Of a DNA stretch of 64,000 nt, positions 15,915 through 24,486 are shown piece after piece. The stretch comes from Actinomadura rifamycini DSM 43936 (lineage in GTDB: Bacteria; Actinomycetota; Actinomycetes; Streptosporangiales; Streptosporangiaceae): NCBI RefSeq assembly GCF_000425065.1, contig NZ_AULB01000030.1:56477-120476 (forward strand), read 5' to 3'. Each line of letters starts with the position of its first letter. The first letter of the stretch is position 1. The position numbers and the translations under genes were made by a program. Below the pieces are notes generated by a model. That model did no database searches and was not told where the DNA came from. It was given only the letters and a program-made list of their open reading frames with translations.

Positions 15915-16658
15915 TCACATCGGGATGGTCAGCACCGAACCGCCGTCGAGCCCGACGATCTCGAACGACGACAGCTCGCCGCGCGGGAACATCGTCGAGC
16001 CGCGGTACTCGCCGTACCCGTCGTCGTAGGGCACGTACCAGCTCCCGAGGGCGTCCTTGCGGCCGTCCCGGGCGATCACCTGGAGGCGGCAGCGCGCGCC
16101 CCGCTCCAGCCCCGACAGGTGCAGTTCTACCTCGGTGCCCCAGGTGCGCTCGTACAGGAGCACGTAGCCCCGGACGCCCGTCGCGTCGTTCGCCGCCGCG
16201 ATGCGCTCCGCGGTGACCACCTGCGTGGGCGCGGGCGGCGCGGACGTCGCGGGCGGTGCGGCGGCCGTCCCGGGCCCGCCGCCCGCCGCGGTGATCAGCC
16301 CGCCGGCGAGGCCCCCGACCGCGAGCGTCAGGCAGGCCGCCGCGGCGACCGGCGCCCACCGCCGCAGGCGCGACCGGTCCCGCCGCGGGCGGGGGCGGCG
16401 CAGCGGCCCGCGCCGCTGCTCGGCGGCCCGCGCCAGCAGCGCGTCCAGCAGTTCCGGCGGCGGCCCGGCGACCCGGGTGAGTTGCTCCTCGTCGACCCGG
16501 CCGAGCAGCGCGGGCAGGCCGGCGAGCCCGGCCAGCTCGTCCCGGCAGGCCGGGCAGCCGGCCAGGTGCGCGTCCACCCGGGCCCGCTCCGCGGGGTCGA
16601 TGGCGCCGACGACGTACACGCCGAGGGCGGCGCGCACGTCCGTGCAGGGATCGGTCAT
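15915..16658 (-). CDS. Zinc-finger (ZAS-type) anti-sigma factor
   Basis: A 247-aa protein starting at an ATG that overlaps the sigma gene stop (ATGA at 16655-16658). The N-terminal cytoplasmic domain carries the zinc anti-sigma signature HLAGCPACRDEL (about 31-42). It is followed by a Pro/Arg-rich linker, one membrane helix (about 102-125), and an extracytoplasmic domain of about 110 aa that reads as RskA-like with WYVPYDDGYGEYRG near the end. It should hold the ECF factor inactive at the membrane until an external signal is sensed. The layout resembles mycobacterial RslA/RskA. Confidence 0.9.
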   Translation of the reverse strand: MTDPCTDVRAALGVYVVGAIDPAERARVDAHLAGCPACRDELAGLAGLPALLGRVDEEQLTRVAGPPPELLDALLARAAEQRRGPLRRPRPRRDRSRLRRWAPVAAAACLTLAVGGLAGGLITAAGGGPGTAAAPPATSAPPAPTQVVTAERIAAANDATGVRGYVLLYERTWGTEVELHLSGLERGARCRLQVIARDGRKDALGSWYVPYDDGYGEYRGSTMFPRGELSSFEIVGLDGGSVLTIPM

Positions 16659-17164
16659 GGCGCCAGCCCCCTCTCCTCCAGCGCCAGCTTCAGCGCACGC
16701 AGCGCGTAGTACGTCCGGGACTTCACCGTTCCGGGCGGGATGCCGAGCACGTCGGCGGCCTCCGCCACCGACCGCCCCCGGTAGTACGTCTCGACGAGCA
16801 CCGCCCGGTGGCTCGGGCTGAGCTGCGCGAGCGCCTCCGCGACCGTCCACGACTCCAGCGCCCGGTCGATGTCGTCCGTCCCGGCCGTCATGGCCTGCTC
16901 GTCCATGTCCGTCTCCTGCGGCCGCGCGCGCCTGGCCCGGTGCGCGTCCACCACCAGGTTCCGGGCGACGGTGAACAGCCACGGGCGGACGGGCCGCCCC
17001 GCGAGCGCCTCGGGATGCCGCCACGCCCGCAGCAGCGTCTCCTGCACGATGTCCTCGGCGTGCGTCCGGTCCCCGCCCGTCAGCCGCAGCACGTAGCCGA
17101 GCAGGGGTCCGCCGTGCTCGCTGTAGAGGGCGCGCAACAGTCCCTCGTCCGCAGTGGGGCCCAC
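16655..17164 (-). CDS. ECF RNA polymerase sigma factor (SigL/SigK-like)
   Basis: A sigma-70 family protein with region 2 (YSEHGGPLLGYVLRLTG to HAEDIVQETLLRAWRHP, RPWLFTVARNLVVDAHRAR) and region 4 (LSPSHRAVLVETYYRGRSV with HTH ADVLGIPPGTVKSRTYYAL). The GTG at 17164 (169 aa) is preferred over the one at 17173 because a SigL-like promoter ends 6 nt before it, matching the leaderless style of this genome. The coupled anti-sigma gene overlaps by ATGA. It probably autoregulates through TGAACC-N16-CGTGTG. Confidence 0.9.
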   Translation of the reverse strand: MGPTADEGLLRALYSEHGGPLLGYVLRLTGGDRTHAEDIVQETLLRAWRHPEALAGRPVRPWLFTVARNLVVDAHRARRARPQETDMDEQAMTAGTDDIDRALESWTVAEALAQLSPSHRAVLVETYYRGRSVAEAADVLGIPPGTVKSRTYYALRALKLALEERGLAP

Positions 17165-17170
17165 GCCACT

Positions 17171-17198
17171 CACACGTACGCCGCGCCGGAACGGTTCA
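17171..17198 (-). promoter_or_regulatory. SigL-like autoregulatory promoter TGAACC-N16-CGTGTG
   Basis: On the minus strand TGAACC (17198-17193) and CGTGTG (17176-17171) are separated by 16 nt and placed 6 nt before the GTG at 17164. TGAACC with CGT-containing -10 is the mycobacterial SigL-type consensus. Confidence 0.6.
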
Positions 17199-17201
17199 CC
17201 G

Positions 17202-17906
17202 TCAGCGCACGTTCTCCAGATCGCTCAACTGGACGTTCCGCGCGGTCGCCGACACGCGAAGCCCGTCCGCCGTCGGCTCGATCCGGCTGATCCGCGACCC
17301 GACCGGCAGGTCGGTGACCGGAACCGACCAGGTGAGCTGCCGCTTCACCAGCGCCAGCGGGATCTGCGGGCCGCCGTCCGGCGCGACCGACACCGGCGTC
17401 ACCGCGATGCCCTGGTCCGTCGCCTCCAGCGACACGACCGCCTTGCCCGACAACCGGACCCCCATCACGGCGCCCGCGAGGTCGACCTCCAGGTCGTCGC
17501 CCTTCGGCGCGAGCCCCTCGACCTCCTTCGGCGCCCGCTCCTCGATCACCGAGTACGGCACGACCGCCGACGCGGTCGCCGTCCGGGCCGTCACGTTCGC
17601 GGTGTTGCCGTTCGCGATCTCCGACAGCGGCGCCCGGACGCCCCGCATGTCGACCCGGACGCCCGAGAGCGTCACGTCCTGCTCGGTGTAGTCCCCGATC
17701 AGGACCTCGATGTGGTCGTACTCGCCGCCGACCGCCTGCGTCAGGAACGGGAACCCGTGGATCGACACGTCCGGCTGCCGCGCGAGCCCCTCCTGGGCCG
17801 CGACCTGCCGCGCGATCTCGCCCTGCGCGACGCGCACCCCGATCCGGTCGGCGGCGATCAGCCCTCCCACCACCAGGACGAGCAGAACCACGAGTGCCTT
17901 GCGCAT
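17202..17906 (-). CDS. LmeA-like DUF2993 protein
   Basis: A 234-aa protein with an N-terminal membrane or signal segment (ALVVLLVLVVGGLIAADR) and a DUF2993 body containing SIHGFPFLTQAVGGEYDHIEV-like sequence, the family hallmark GFPFLTQ. LmeA binds phospholipid and supports mannan elongation of lipomannan in mycobacteria; other members are less well defined. ATG at 17906 with GGAGGAG about 6 nt upstream. It ends just before the sigma promoter, so it is probably its own unit. Confidence 0.85.
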   Translation of the reverse strand: MRKALVVLLVLVVGGLIAADRIGVRVAQGEIARQVAAQEGLARQPDVSIHGFPFLTQAVGGEYDHIEVLIGDYTEQDVTLSGVRVDMRGVRAPLSEIANGNTANVTARTATASAVVPYSVIEERAPKEVEGLAPKGDDLEVDLAGAVMGVRLSGKAVVSLEATDQGIAVTPVSVAPDGGPQIPLALVKRQLTWSVPVTDLPVGSRISRIEPTADGLRVSATARNVQLSDLENVR

Positions 17907-17985
17907 GTCTCTCCTCCGGACGGCCGCGCGATCGCCACACCTTAACCGCCCCGGCGAGCCGCCCGAGTCGCTCCACGGAGTGACA

Positions 17986-18240
17986 TCAGCCCCCGGCGAA
18001 CGGCGGCAGGACCTCCACGACCCCGCCCTCCGGGAGCTCCACCGCCTCGTGCTCGCGCGTCCCGACCGGGTCGCCGTCCACGAGGAACGAACTCCGCGCG
18101 ACCACCCGCGCGAACTCCCCGTCCCGCCCGGCGGACGCCGCCGCGAGCGCCTCCGCCAGCGTCCCGGCGTCGTACGGCTCCTCGGCGCGGCCCGCCGCCG
18201 CCTTCGCCGCCGCCCAGTACCGGATCGTCCCCTTCGCCAT
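17986..18240 (-). CDS. moaD: MoaD/ThiS family sulfur carrier protein
   Basis: An 84-aa ubiquitin-like protein ending in PPFAGG, the Gly-Gly tail that is activated and thiocarboxylated. The start MAKGTIRYWAAAKAAAG and the middle SFLVDGDPVG are typical of MoaD-like carriers of actinobacteria, here most like the molybdopterin synthase small subunit. It stands alone, with no moaE or moeB in the window, so assignment to molybdopterin rather than another pathway is by sequence style. Confidence 0.85.
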   Translation of the reverse strand: MAKGTIRYWAAAKAAAGRAEEPYDAGTLAEALAAASAGRDGEFARVVARSSFLVDGDPVGTREHEAVELPEGGVVEVLPPFAGG

Positions 18241-18442
18241 GCCCCCAGGATCCCACCCGCCTCCCCCGGCCCGGGACGGGCGGGGCCGACTCGGATATGC
18301 TCAACGCAGGGATCCGGGCAACGAGGCCGGGGAGTTCACCCGAACACCCTGCATGGCCTCGTCTCGCGCGCGTCGGCCGTGCCGGGGCGGGCGGGAGTGA
18401 GCAGCCTGGGTCCCACGTCTGTTTCAAGACGAGGAGGCGGCA

Positions 18443-19162
18443 TTGAGCAGTCTGCTCTTGCTGACCAACGCACTGGAACCGTCCGACGAGGTGCTGCCCG
18501 CGCTGGGCCTGCTGCTGCACTCGGTGAGGGTCGCCCCCGCGGAGGCGTCCGCGCTCATCGACGCGCCGCCCGCCGACATCGTCCTGGTGGACGCGCGCCG
18601 CGACCTCGCCCAGGCCAAGAGCCTGTGCCGCCTGCTGCGCACCACCGGCCTCGACAGCCCCCTGCTGGGCATCGTCACCGAGGGCGGGCTCGCCGCCCTC
18701 AGCCCCGAGTGGGGACTGGACGACCTGCTCCTGCAGACCGCCGGCCCCGCCGAGGTCGAGGCGCGCCTCCGCCTCGCCGTCGGCCGCGCCGCGGCGTCCG
18801 CCGACGCCGAGGAGGACCCCGGCGAGATCCGCAACGGCGACCTCACGATCGACGAGGCCACCTACACGGCCCGCCTGCGCGGCCGCATCCTCGACCTCAC
18901 CTTCAAGGAGTTCGAGCTCCTGAAGTACCTCGCGCAGCACCCGGGCCGCGTCTTCACCCGCGCCCAGCTCCTCCAGGAGGTCTGGGGCTACGACTACTTC
19001 GGCGGCACCCGCACGGTCGACGTCCACGTCCGCCGCCTCCGCGCGAAGCTCGGCGCCGAGTACGAGGCCCTCATCGGCACCGTCCGCAACGTCGGCTACC
19101 GCTTCGTCCCCGACGAGCGGCCGGGCGGCGAAGCCGAGGAGAAGGCCCCCGCCCGGACCTGA
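18443..19162 (+). CDS. glnR: GlnR, nitrogen regulator (atypical OmpR-family)
   Basis: A 239-aa protein beginning at TTG with AGGAGG 6 nt upstream. The N-terminal receiver-like domain (MSSLLLLTNALEPSDEVLPA, 1-115) has the GlnR-type sequence with a degenerate phosphorylation pocket. The C-terminal winged helix (about 135-225) includes LDLTFKEFELLKYLAQHPG and GTRTVDVHVRRLRAKLG. GlnR controls glnA, amtB, nirB and other nitrogen genes, and in streptomycetes cross-talks with PhoP. The phosphate uptake genes next door are on the opposite strand, a synteny also known in streptomycetes, where glnR and pst are close. Confidence 0.93.
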   Translation: MSSLLLLTNALEPSDEVLPALGLLLHSVRVAPAEASALIDAPPADIVLVDARRDLAQAKSLCRLLRTTGLDSPLLGIVTEGGLAALSPEWGLDDLLLQTAGPAEVEARLRLAVGRAAASADAEEDPGEIRNGDLTIDEATYTARLRGRILDLTFKEFELLKYLAQHPGRVFTRAQLLQEVWGYDYFGGTRTVDVHVRRLRAKLGAEYEALIGTVRNVGYRFVPDERPGGEAEEKAPART

Positions 19163-19169
19163 CCCGGCC

Positions 19170-19202
19170 GCCCGTCCCGCCCGCCTGACCGGACGGACGG
19201 GC
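19170..19202. terminator. Hairpin between convergent glnR and pstB
   Basis: Eight-bp stem GCCCGTCC/GGACGGGC (19170-19177 with 19195-19202), centred between the stops at 19162 and 19214. Confidence 0.55.
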
Positions 19203-19213
19203 CGCGGGGCGGG

Positions 19214-19990
19214 TCAGCCGAAGCGGCCGGTGATGTAGTCCTCGGTGGCCTTCTGCTCCGGGTTCGTGAAGATCTTGCTGGTGTCGTCGATCTCGATGAG
19301 CTTGCCGGGCCGGCCGGTCCCGGCGATGTTGAAGAACGCCGTGCGGTCGCTGACGCGGGCGGCCTGCTGCATGTTGTGGGTGACGATCACGATCGTGTAC
19401 TGGGACTTCAGCTTGGCGATGAGGTCCTCGATCGCGAGGGTCGAGATGGGGTCGAGGGCCGAGCACGGCTCGTCCATCAGCAGGACCTGCGGCTGCACGG
19501 CGATGGCGCGGGCGATGCACAGGCGCTGCTGCTGGCCGCCGGAGAGGCCGGCGCCGGGCTTGCCCAGCCGGTCCTTGACCTCGTTCCACAGGTTGGCGCC
19601 CTGCAGGGACTCCTCGACGATCTCGTCGAGGCGGCTCTTGCGGCGGACGCCGTTGAGCTTCAGGCCCGCGGCGACGTTGTCGTAGATCGACATGGTGGGG
19701 AACGGGTTGGGCCGCTGGAACACCATGCCGACGACGCGGCGGACGGCGACGGGGTCGACGGACGAGTCGTAGAGGTCCTCGTCGTCCAGCATGACCTTGC
19801 CCTCGACGCGGGCGCCGGGGATGACCTCGTGCATCCGGTTGAGGGTGCGCAGGAAAGTGGACTTGCCGCAGCCCGACGGCCCGATGAACGCGGTCACCGA
19901 GCGCGGCTCGACCGTCATCGAGATGTCCTCGATGGCGTGGACGCCGCCGTAGTAGGCGTGCAGCCCGGAGACTTCGATCCGCTTGGCCAT
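19214..19990 (-). CDS. pstB: Phosphate ABC transporter ATP-binding protein
   Basis: A 258-aa ABC ATPase of the usual PstB length. Walker A GPSGCGKS (37-44), signature LSGGQQQR, Walker B LLMDEPCSALDP, and the switch His in VTHNMQQA. It drives high-affinity inorganic phosphate import with PstS, PstC and PstA. It is the last gene of the pstSCAB operon, 39 bp after pstA. Confidence 0.97.
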   Translation of the reverse strand: MAKRIEVSGLHAYYGGVHAIEDISMTVEPRSVTAFIGPSGCGKSTFLRTLNRMHEVIPGARVEGKVMLDDEDLYDSSVDPVAVRRVVGMVFQRPNPFPTMSIYDNVAAGLKLNGVRRKSRLDEIVEESLQGANLWNEVKDRLGKPGAGLSGGQQQRLCIARAIAVQPQVLLMDEPCSALDPISTLAIEDLIAKLKSQYTIVIVTHNMQQAARVSDRTAFFNIAGTGRPGKLIEIDDTSKIFTNPEQKATEDYITGRFG

Positions 19991-20029
19991 GGGTCAGGTG
20001 CTCCTATCGGGGTCGTGCCGGAGGTCGGG

Positions 20030-20941
20030 TCAGCGGCCGGCGGGGGAACGGCGCCGGGCGATCAGCCGCGCCACCAGGTTCAGCAGCATGATCAGGCCGA
20101 TCAGGACGAGCGCGCCGGTCCAGGCGCGGTCCAGCGAGTTCTGGTTCGGGTCGCCGGCCTGCTCCCAGATGAAGGTGGGCAGCGAGCCCTGGGGGCCGTC
20201 GAACGGGTTGTTGTTGATCGCCTTCGTGAAGAAGATCGTGAGGAGGAGCGGCGCGGTCTCGCCCATGACGCGGGCGACGGCGAGCATGACGCCGGTGACG
20301 ATGCCGTTCATGGCCGTCGGCAGGATGACGAACAGGATCGTGCGCCACCGCGGGACGCCGAGGGCGTAGGACGCCTCGCGCAGGTCGTTCGGGACGAGCT
20401 TGAGCATCTCCTCGGCGGACCGCGTGACGGTCGGGATCATCAGGATCACCAGGGCGAGGGAGCCGGCGAAGCCGGAGTACTCGAAGCCGAAGGTGAGCAG
20501 CCACAGCGCCAGGACGAACAGGCCCGCGACGATCGACGGGATGCCGATCATGACGTCGACGAAGAAGCTGACGACCTTGCCGAGGCGCCCGTTGCCGGCG
20601 TACTCCACCAGGTAGATGGCGGTGAGGACGGAGATCGGCACGGCGATCAGGGTGGTGATGCCGACCTGCATGAGGGTGCCGACGATGGCGTGGTAGGCGC
20701 CGCCGCCCTCGTCGATGCCGCTGACCGCGTTCATCGAGAACTGGAAGAACGTCGGGTCGAGCCGTTCGAGGCCGTTGACGACGACCGTCCACAGGACCGA
20801 CACCAGCGGGATGACCGCCAGCGCGAACGCCAGGTAGACGAGCCCCTGGACGGTCCGGTCCTTGATCTTCCGGGACGCCGACACCGACGTGAGGGACGGG
20901 CCGGACGGGCCGGACGGCTTGGTGAGCGAGGGGGAGGTCAC
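20030..20941 (-). CDS. pstA: Phosphate ABC transporter permease PstA
   Basis: A 303-aa permease with six hydrophobic segments; the EAA-like loop reads LREASYALGVPRWRTILFVI and is followed by LPTAMNGIVTGVMLAVARVMGE. The GTG start overlaps the pstC stop (GTGA), so the two permeases are translationally coupled. Start chosen from this overlap; the longer open frame upstream is read through pstC. Confidence 0.95.
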   Translation of the reverse strand: MTSPSLTKPSGPSGPSLTSVSASRKIKDRTVQGLVYLAFALAVIPLVSVLWTVVVNGLERLDPTFFQFSMNAVSGIDEGGGAYHAIVGTLMQVGITTLIAVPISVLTAIYLVEYAGNGRLGKVVSFFVDVMIGIPSIVAGLFVLALWLLTFGFEYSGFAGSLALVILMIPTVTRSAEEMLKLVPNDLREASYALGVPRWRTILFVILPTAMNGIVTGVMLAVARVMGETAPLLLTIFFTKAINNNPFDGPQGSLPTFIWEQAGDPNQNSLDRAWTGALVLIGLIMLLNLVARLIARRRSPAGR

Positions 20942-21918
20942 ACGAACTCCTTGCGGCGCGCGACGACCGCGCGGGCGGCCATGTTGACGAGCAGCGTGAT
21001 CACGAACAGCACGAGGCCGGAGGCGACGAGGGCGCCGCGGCCGGTCTCGGTGGCCTCGGCGAAGCTGTTGGCGATGTTGGCGGCGAAGGTGTTGCCGCCG
21101 TTCTCGAGGATGCTCCAGTTGATGCCGGGCACGAAGGTCAGGACCATCGCGACGGCGATCGTCTCGCCGAGCGCGCGGCCGAGGCCGAGCATGGAGGCGC
21201 CGATCATGCCGGAGCGGCCGTACGGCAGCACCGACATGCGGATCATCTCCCAGCGGGTGGCGCCGAGCGCGAGGGACGCCTCCACGTGCGCCTGCGGGAC
21301 CTGCAGGAACACCTCGCGGGAGATGGAGGAGATGATCGGCAGGATCATGATCGCGAGGACGACTCCGGCGGCGAACATCGAGTTCTTGCCGGGGCTGTCG
21401 GTGGAGAACAGCGGGATCCAGCCGAGCAGGGTGCTGAAGAACTCGCCGGCGTCGTCCATGTACTCGGACAGGAAGATCAGGCCCCAGAGCCCGTAGACGA
21501 TGCTGGGCACGGCCGCGAGCAGGTCGACGATGTAGCCGAGCCCGGACGCCAGCCGCCGCGGCGCGTAGAACGAGATGAACAGCGCGATGCCGATCGCGAC
21601 CGGCGTCGCGATGACCATCGCGATCAGCGACGACATGATCGTGCCGAAGGCGAGCTGCGCGATGCCGAACTCGGGCGGGTTCGCGTTGGGGTTCCATTCC
21701 TCGCTGGTGAGGAAGCTCGCCTCGTTCTCCTGGAGCGCGGGGACGGCCTTCCAGATGAGGAAGACGGCGATGGCGGCGACGATCGCCAGCACGGTGAGGC
21801 CGGAGCCGCGGGCCGCGGAGACGAAGATCTTGTCTCCGGCCCGGCCGGTGCTCATCGCGCGGGCGAGGCCGCGCTCCTTCGCGGCGGCGTGCGCCTGGAC
21901 GCCGGTGTCGCTGGTCAC
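20938..21918 (-). CDS. pstC: Phosphate ABC transporter permease PstC
   Basis: A 326-aa permease, GTG start with AGGAGG 6-8 nt upstream. It has a long cytoplasmic N-terminus (1-38), six membrane helices, and the cytoplasmic loop VEASLALGATRWEMIRMSVLP. It pairs with PstA. A 14-bp hairpin between pstS and this gene should lower its expression relative to pstS. Confidence 0.95.
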   Translation of the reverse strand: MTSDTGVQAHAAAKERGLARAMSTGRAGDKIFVSAARGSGLTVLAIVAAIAVFLIWKAVPALQENEASFLTSEEWNPNANPPEFGIAQLAFGTIMSSLIAMVIATPVAIGIALFISFYAPRRLASGLGYIVDLLAAVPSIVYGLWGLIFLSEYMDDAGEFFSTLLGWIPLFSTDSPGKNSMFAAGVVLAIMILPIISSISREVFLQVPQAHVEASLALGATRWEMIRMSVLPYGRSGMIGASMLGLGRALGETIAVAMVLTFVPGINWSILENGGNTFAANIANSFAEATETGRGALVASGLVLFVITLLVNMAARAVVARRKEFV

Positions 21919-21963
21919 GGGGACTCCTCCTTGAAGATCACGTCGTCGGCCGAACGCGGACCG

Positions 21964-21994
21964 GCCCCGCCGCCGAGTACCTCGGCGGCGGGGC
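21964..21994 (-). terminator. Intercistronic hairpin between pstS and pstC
   Basis: A perfect 14-bp stem (21964-21977 with 21981-21994) with a 3-nt loop lies between the pstS stop (22016) and the pstC start (21918). There is no T-run. It is likely a partial terminator or 3'-end stabiliser that gives more PstS than permease. Confidence 0.75.
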
Positions 21995-22015
21995 TGCTGG
22001 TCGGTCGGGCTGCCG

Positions 22016-23122
22016 TCAGGACAGGGCCTTCACGGACGCCTGGACCTTGGTCAGCACGGTCTGCGGAAGCGGGGCGTAGCCGATGTCGGTGAGGATCTTC
22101 TGACCGTCCGCGCTGGACGTGTAGGTCAGGAAGGACTTGACGAACTCGGCCTGCTCGGCGGGCAGGCCCTTCTCGCAGGCGACCTCGTACGTCACCAGGA
22201 CGATCGGGTAGGCCCCGGCCTCCTTGGCGGTGTAGTCGATCTCGAGCTCAACGTCGTTGCCGGTGCCGACGACCTTGGCGCCCGCGACGCCCTTGGAGGC
22301 GCTGTCGGGGGTCAGCTCGGTGTACTCACCGGCGCCGTTCTTCACCGAGACGGTGTTGAGGGAGTTGTTCTTGGCGTAGGAGTACTCGACGTACGAGATG
22401 CTCCCGGGCGTGCTCTTCACCAGCTGGGTGACGCCGTCGGACTTGTTGGCACCCTGGCCGGTGCTGTTCGGCCACTTCTTGGCGGGCTCCCACTTCCAGA
22501 CGTCGCCCGCGGTGGCCTTCAGGTAGTCGGTGAAGTTGTCGGTCGTGCCGGACTCGTCCGAGCGGTACACCGGCTTGATGTCGGTGTCGGGCAGGGTGAC
22601 GCCCTCGTTCTGCTCGGCGATCTCCGGAGCGTTCCACTTGGTGATCTCGCCCGCGAAGATCTTCGCGAGGGTCGGGGAGTCGAGCTTGAGGCCGTCGACG
22701 CCGTCGAGGTTGTAGGGGATCGCCACCGGGCCGACGACCATCGGCAGGTTCAGCGCGGGGCCGCCCTCGCAGCGCTGCTGCGCGGCGGCCTTCTCCTCCT
22801 CGTCCAGGGCGGAGTCGGAGCCGGCGAAGGACACCTGGCCCTCGGTGAACGCCTGGATGCCGGCGCCGGACCCGGTCGGGTTGTAGTTCAGGGTGGCGCC
22901 GGGGCACGCGGCGGCGAACGCCTTGGACCACTCCTCGACGGCGTTCTTCTGCGCGCTCGAGCCGGCGGCGTTGATGCTGCCCTCGGCGCACTCGATCGAG
23001 CCGGCGGCCGGGGCGTTGGCCGAGGCTTCGGTCTCGTTGGCATCGCTCCCGCAGGCGGACAGGGCAAGCGCCCCCGCGACGACCACGCCGCTCAGTGCGG
23101 CAAGTCGGGAACCGTTCTTCAC
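22016..23122 (-). CDS. pstS: Phosphate-binding lipoprotein PstS
   Basis: A 368-aa binding protein. The lipoprotein signal ends in LSAC (Cys at about 24). Phosphate-binding motifs are AGSSAQ near residue 53, FAGSDSALDEEE, RSDESGTTDNFTDYLK and an NGAGEYTEL region. GTG start with AGAGGAG upstream. A PHO box lies about 130 bp upstream, so expression should rise in phosphate starvation through PhoP. Confidence 0.96.
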   Translation of the reverse strand: MKNGSRLAALSGVVVAGALALSACGSDANETEASANAPAAGSIECAEGSINAAGSSAQKNAVEEWSKAFAAACPGATLNYNPTGSGAGIQAFTEGQVSFAGSDSALDEEEKAAAQQRCEGGPALNLPMVVGPVAIPYNLDGVDGLKLDSPTLAKIFAGEITKWNAPEIAEQNEGVTLPDTDIKPVYRSDESGTTDNFTDYLKATAGDVWKWEPAKKWPNSTGQGANKSDGVTQLVKSTPGSISYVEYSYAKNNSLNTVSVKNGAGEYTELTPDSASKGVAGAKVVGTGNDVELEIDYTAKEAGAYPIVLVTYEVACEKGLPAEQAEFVKSFLTYTSSADGQKILTDIGYAPLPQTVLTKVQASVKALS

Positions 23123-23215
23123 CGGAGGGTCTCCTCTTGATTCTTCGTCAGGGCGGGCTTCCCCGGTCGGCGCCCTGGTGGGCCGGCCGGGGGCGGGGGG
23201 TCACCGTCGGATTTG

Positions 23216-23221
23216 AAGGTA
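23216..23221 (-). promoter_or_regulatory. -10 element TACCTT of pstS
   Basis: TACCTT lies 28 nt downstream of the PHO box and about 94 nt before the pstS start. Confidence 0.45.
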
Positions 23222-23248
23222 GGCAGGCGAGGTGACCAGCCGCCCCGC

Positions 23249-23270
23249 TCCGGGTGAACGGACGATGAAC
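23249..23270 (-). promoter_or_regulatory. PHO box upstream of pstS
   Basis: On the minus strand two adjacent 11-nt direct repeats, GTTCATCGTCC and GTTCACCCGGA, match the actinobacterial PhoP-binding unit (GTTCACC core). A degenerate third unit, GGTCACCTCGC (23236-23226), follows in phase after one 11-nt gap. Confidence 0.85.
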
Positions 23271-23519
23271 GACGCCGGGCACGGTTGCGAAGAATGCCCC
23301 GATTCGTGATGGCGTTCCGGTTAACAGCGCTGCTCAGAACACCCACGGTCCAGTAAAGGACTCTTGGGCATGCGCCATCGCGAGGGCCACGCGAGAGGGT
23401 CATCCGGCATGAAACCGGGTATGGCTACGGAATTCGGTCGCGACGCTCCCGGGGCGGGAAGTGCCCGGGGCGGAAGGCAGGGACGCCCGCAGCGGGGCGG
23501 GAGGGCCGCCGAGAGCCGG

Positions 23520-24395
23520 TCAGGCGGCGGTGGCGTACATGACGTCGACGGCGTACCGCGTGAAGCCGAGGGACTCGTACAGCCGGACGGCCGCGGTGTT
23601 CGACTCGTCGACGTACAGCATCAGCTGGTCGAGGCCCAGGCCGCGCAGGTGGTGCAGGCCCGCCAGCGTCAGCGTGCGGCCGAGGCCGAGGCCCTGCGCG
23701 TCGGGGTCGACGCCCACGACGTACACCTCGCCGATGCCGCCGGGGTGCACCTTCGTCCAGTGGAAGCCGACGAGCCGGCCGTCCCGCTCGGCCAGGAAGA
23801 AGCCCGCGGGGTCGAACCACGCCTCGGCCTCGCGGTCGCGCACGTCCTCGATCGTCCAGGCGCCCTGCTCGGGGTGGTCGGCGAACGCGCGGGCGTTCAC
23901 CCGCAGCCACGCGTCCTCGTCCTCGCCGGGACGGAACGCGCGCAGCGCGACGCCCTCGGCGGCCGCGACGGCGGGGAGGGGGTCGGCCGCGGGGCGCCGC
24001 ATCTGGAACAGGGCGCGGACCCGGTCGAGCCCTTCGGCGCGGGCGAGCGCGGCCGCGGCCGGCAGGTCGCCGTGCGCCCACACCCGCAGCGGGCCGCCCG
24101 CCTCCACCGCCAGGGCGCGCAGCAGCGCCCGCCCGTGGCCGCGGCGCCGGTGGCCGGGGTGGACGACGAGCTCGCCGGACGCGGGCTCGCCGCCGTCCGC
24201 CGGGTCGAACCGGGCGTAGCCGACGACCGCGCCGTCCTCGACGGCGAGCAGGCCGGGACGTCCGGCCTTCAGGGCGAGCTCCGAGTGCTCCGACAGCGCG
24301 CCGACCCCGTCGGCCGCGGCGGCCGCCTCGGCGACCGCCAGCGCCCCGGCGATCTCGTCCGTCCCCAGCGTCGCGCGCGCCCGCAGTCCACTCAC
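23520..24395 (-). CDS. mshD: Mycothiol synthase
   Basis: A 291-aa protein with two GNAT acetyltransferase domains. The N-terminal one is degenerate (HPGHRRRGHGRALLRAL, about 78-94); the C-terminal one has the acetyl-CoA loop VDPDAQGLGLGRTL and ends LYESLGFTRYAVDVMY, as in MshD. It acetylates Cys-GlcN-Ins in the last step of mycothiol synthesis, in the cytoplasm. GTG start at 24395 preceded at 6 nt by TAGGGT, so probably leaderless. Synteny with pst and pit genes is common in actinomycetes. Confidence 0.94.
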   Translation of the reverse strand: MSGLRARATLGTDEIAGALAVAEAAAAADGVGALSEHSELALKAGRPGLLAVEDGAVVGYARFDPADGGEPASGELVVHPGHRRRGHGRALLRALAVEAGGPLRVWAHGDLPAAAALARAEGLDRVRALFQMRRPAADPLPAVAAAEGVALRAFRPGEDEDAWLRVNARAFADHPEQGAWTIEDVRDREAEAWFDPAGFFLAERDGRLVGFHWTKVHPGGIGEVYVVGVDPDAQGLGLGRTLTLAGLHHLRGLGLDQLMLYVDESNTAAVRLYESLGFTRYAVDVMYATAA

Positions 24396-24401
24396 GCCCT
24401 C

Positions 24402-24407
24402 ACCCTA
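24402..24407 (-). promoter_or_regulatory. -10 element TAGGGT, leaderless start of mshD
   Basis: Six nt separate the hexamer from the GTG at 24395. Confidence 0.5.
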
Positions 24408-24486
24408 TTCGCCCCGAGCCGGCCCGCCGTCCTCCGCACCGGGCGGCGGACCGGCCGGGAGATCGCACCGGACGCCCGGGCACCGG

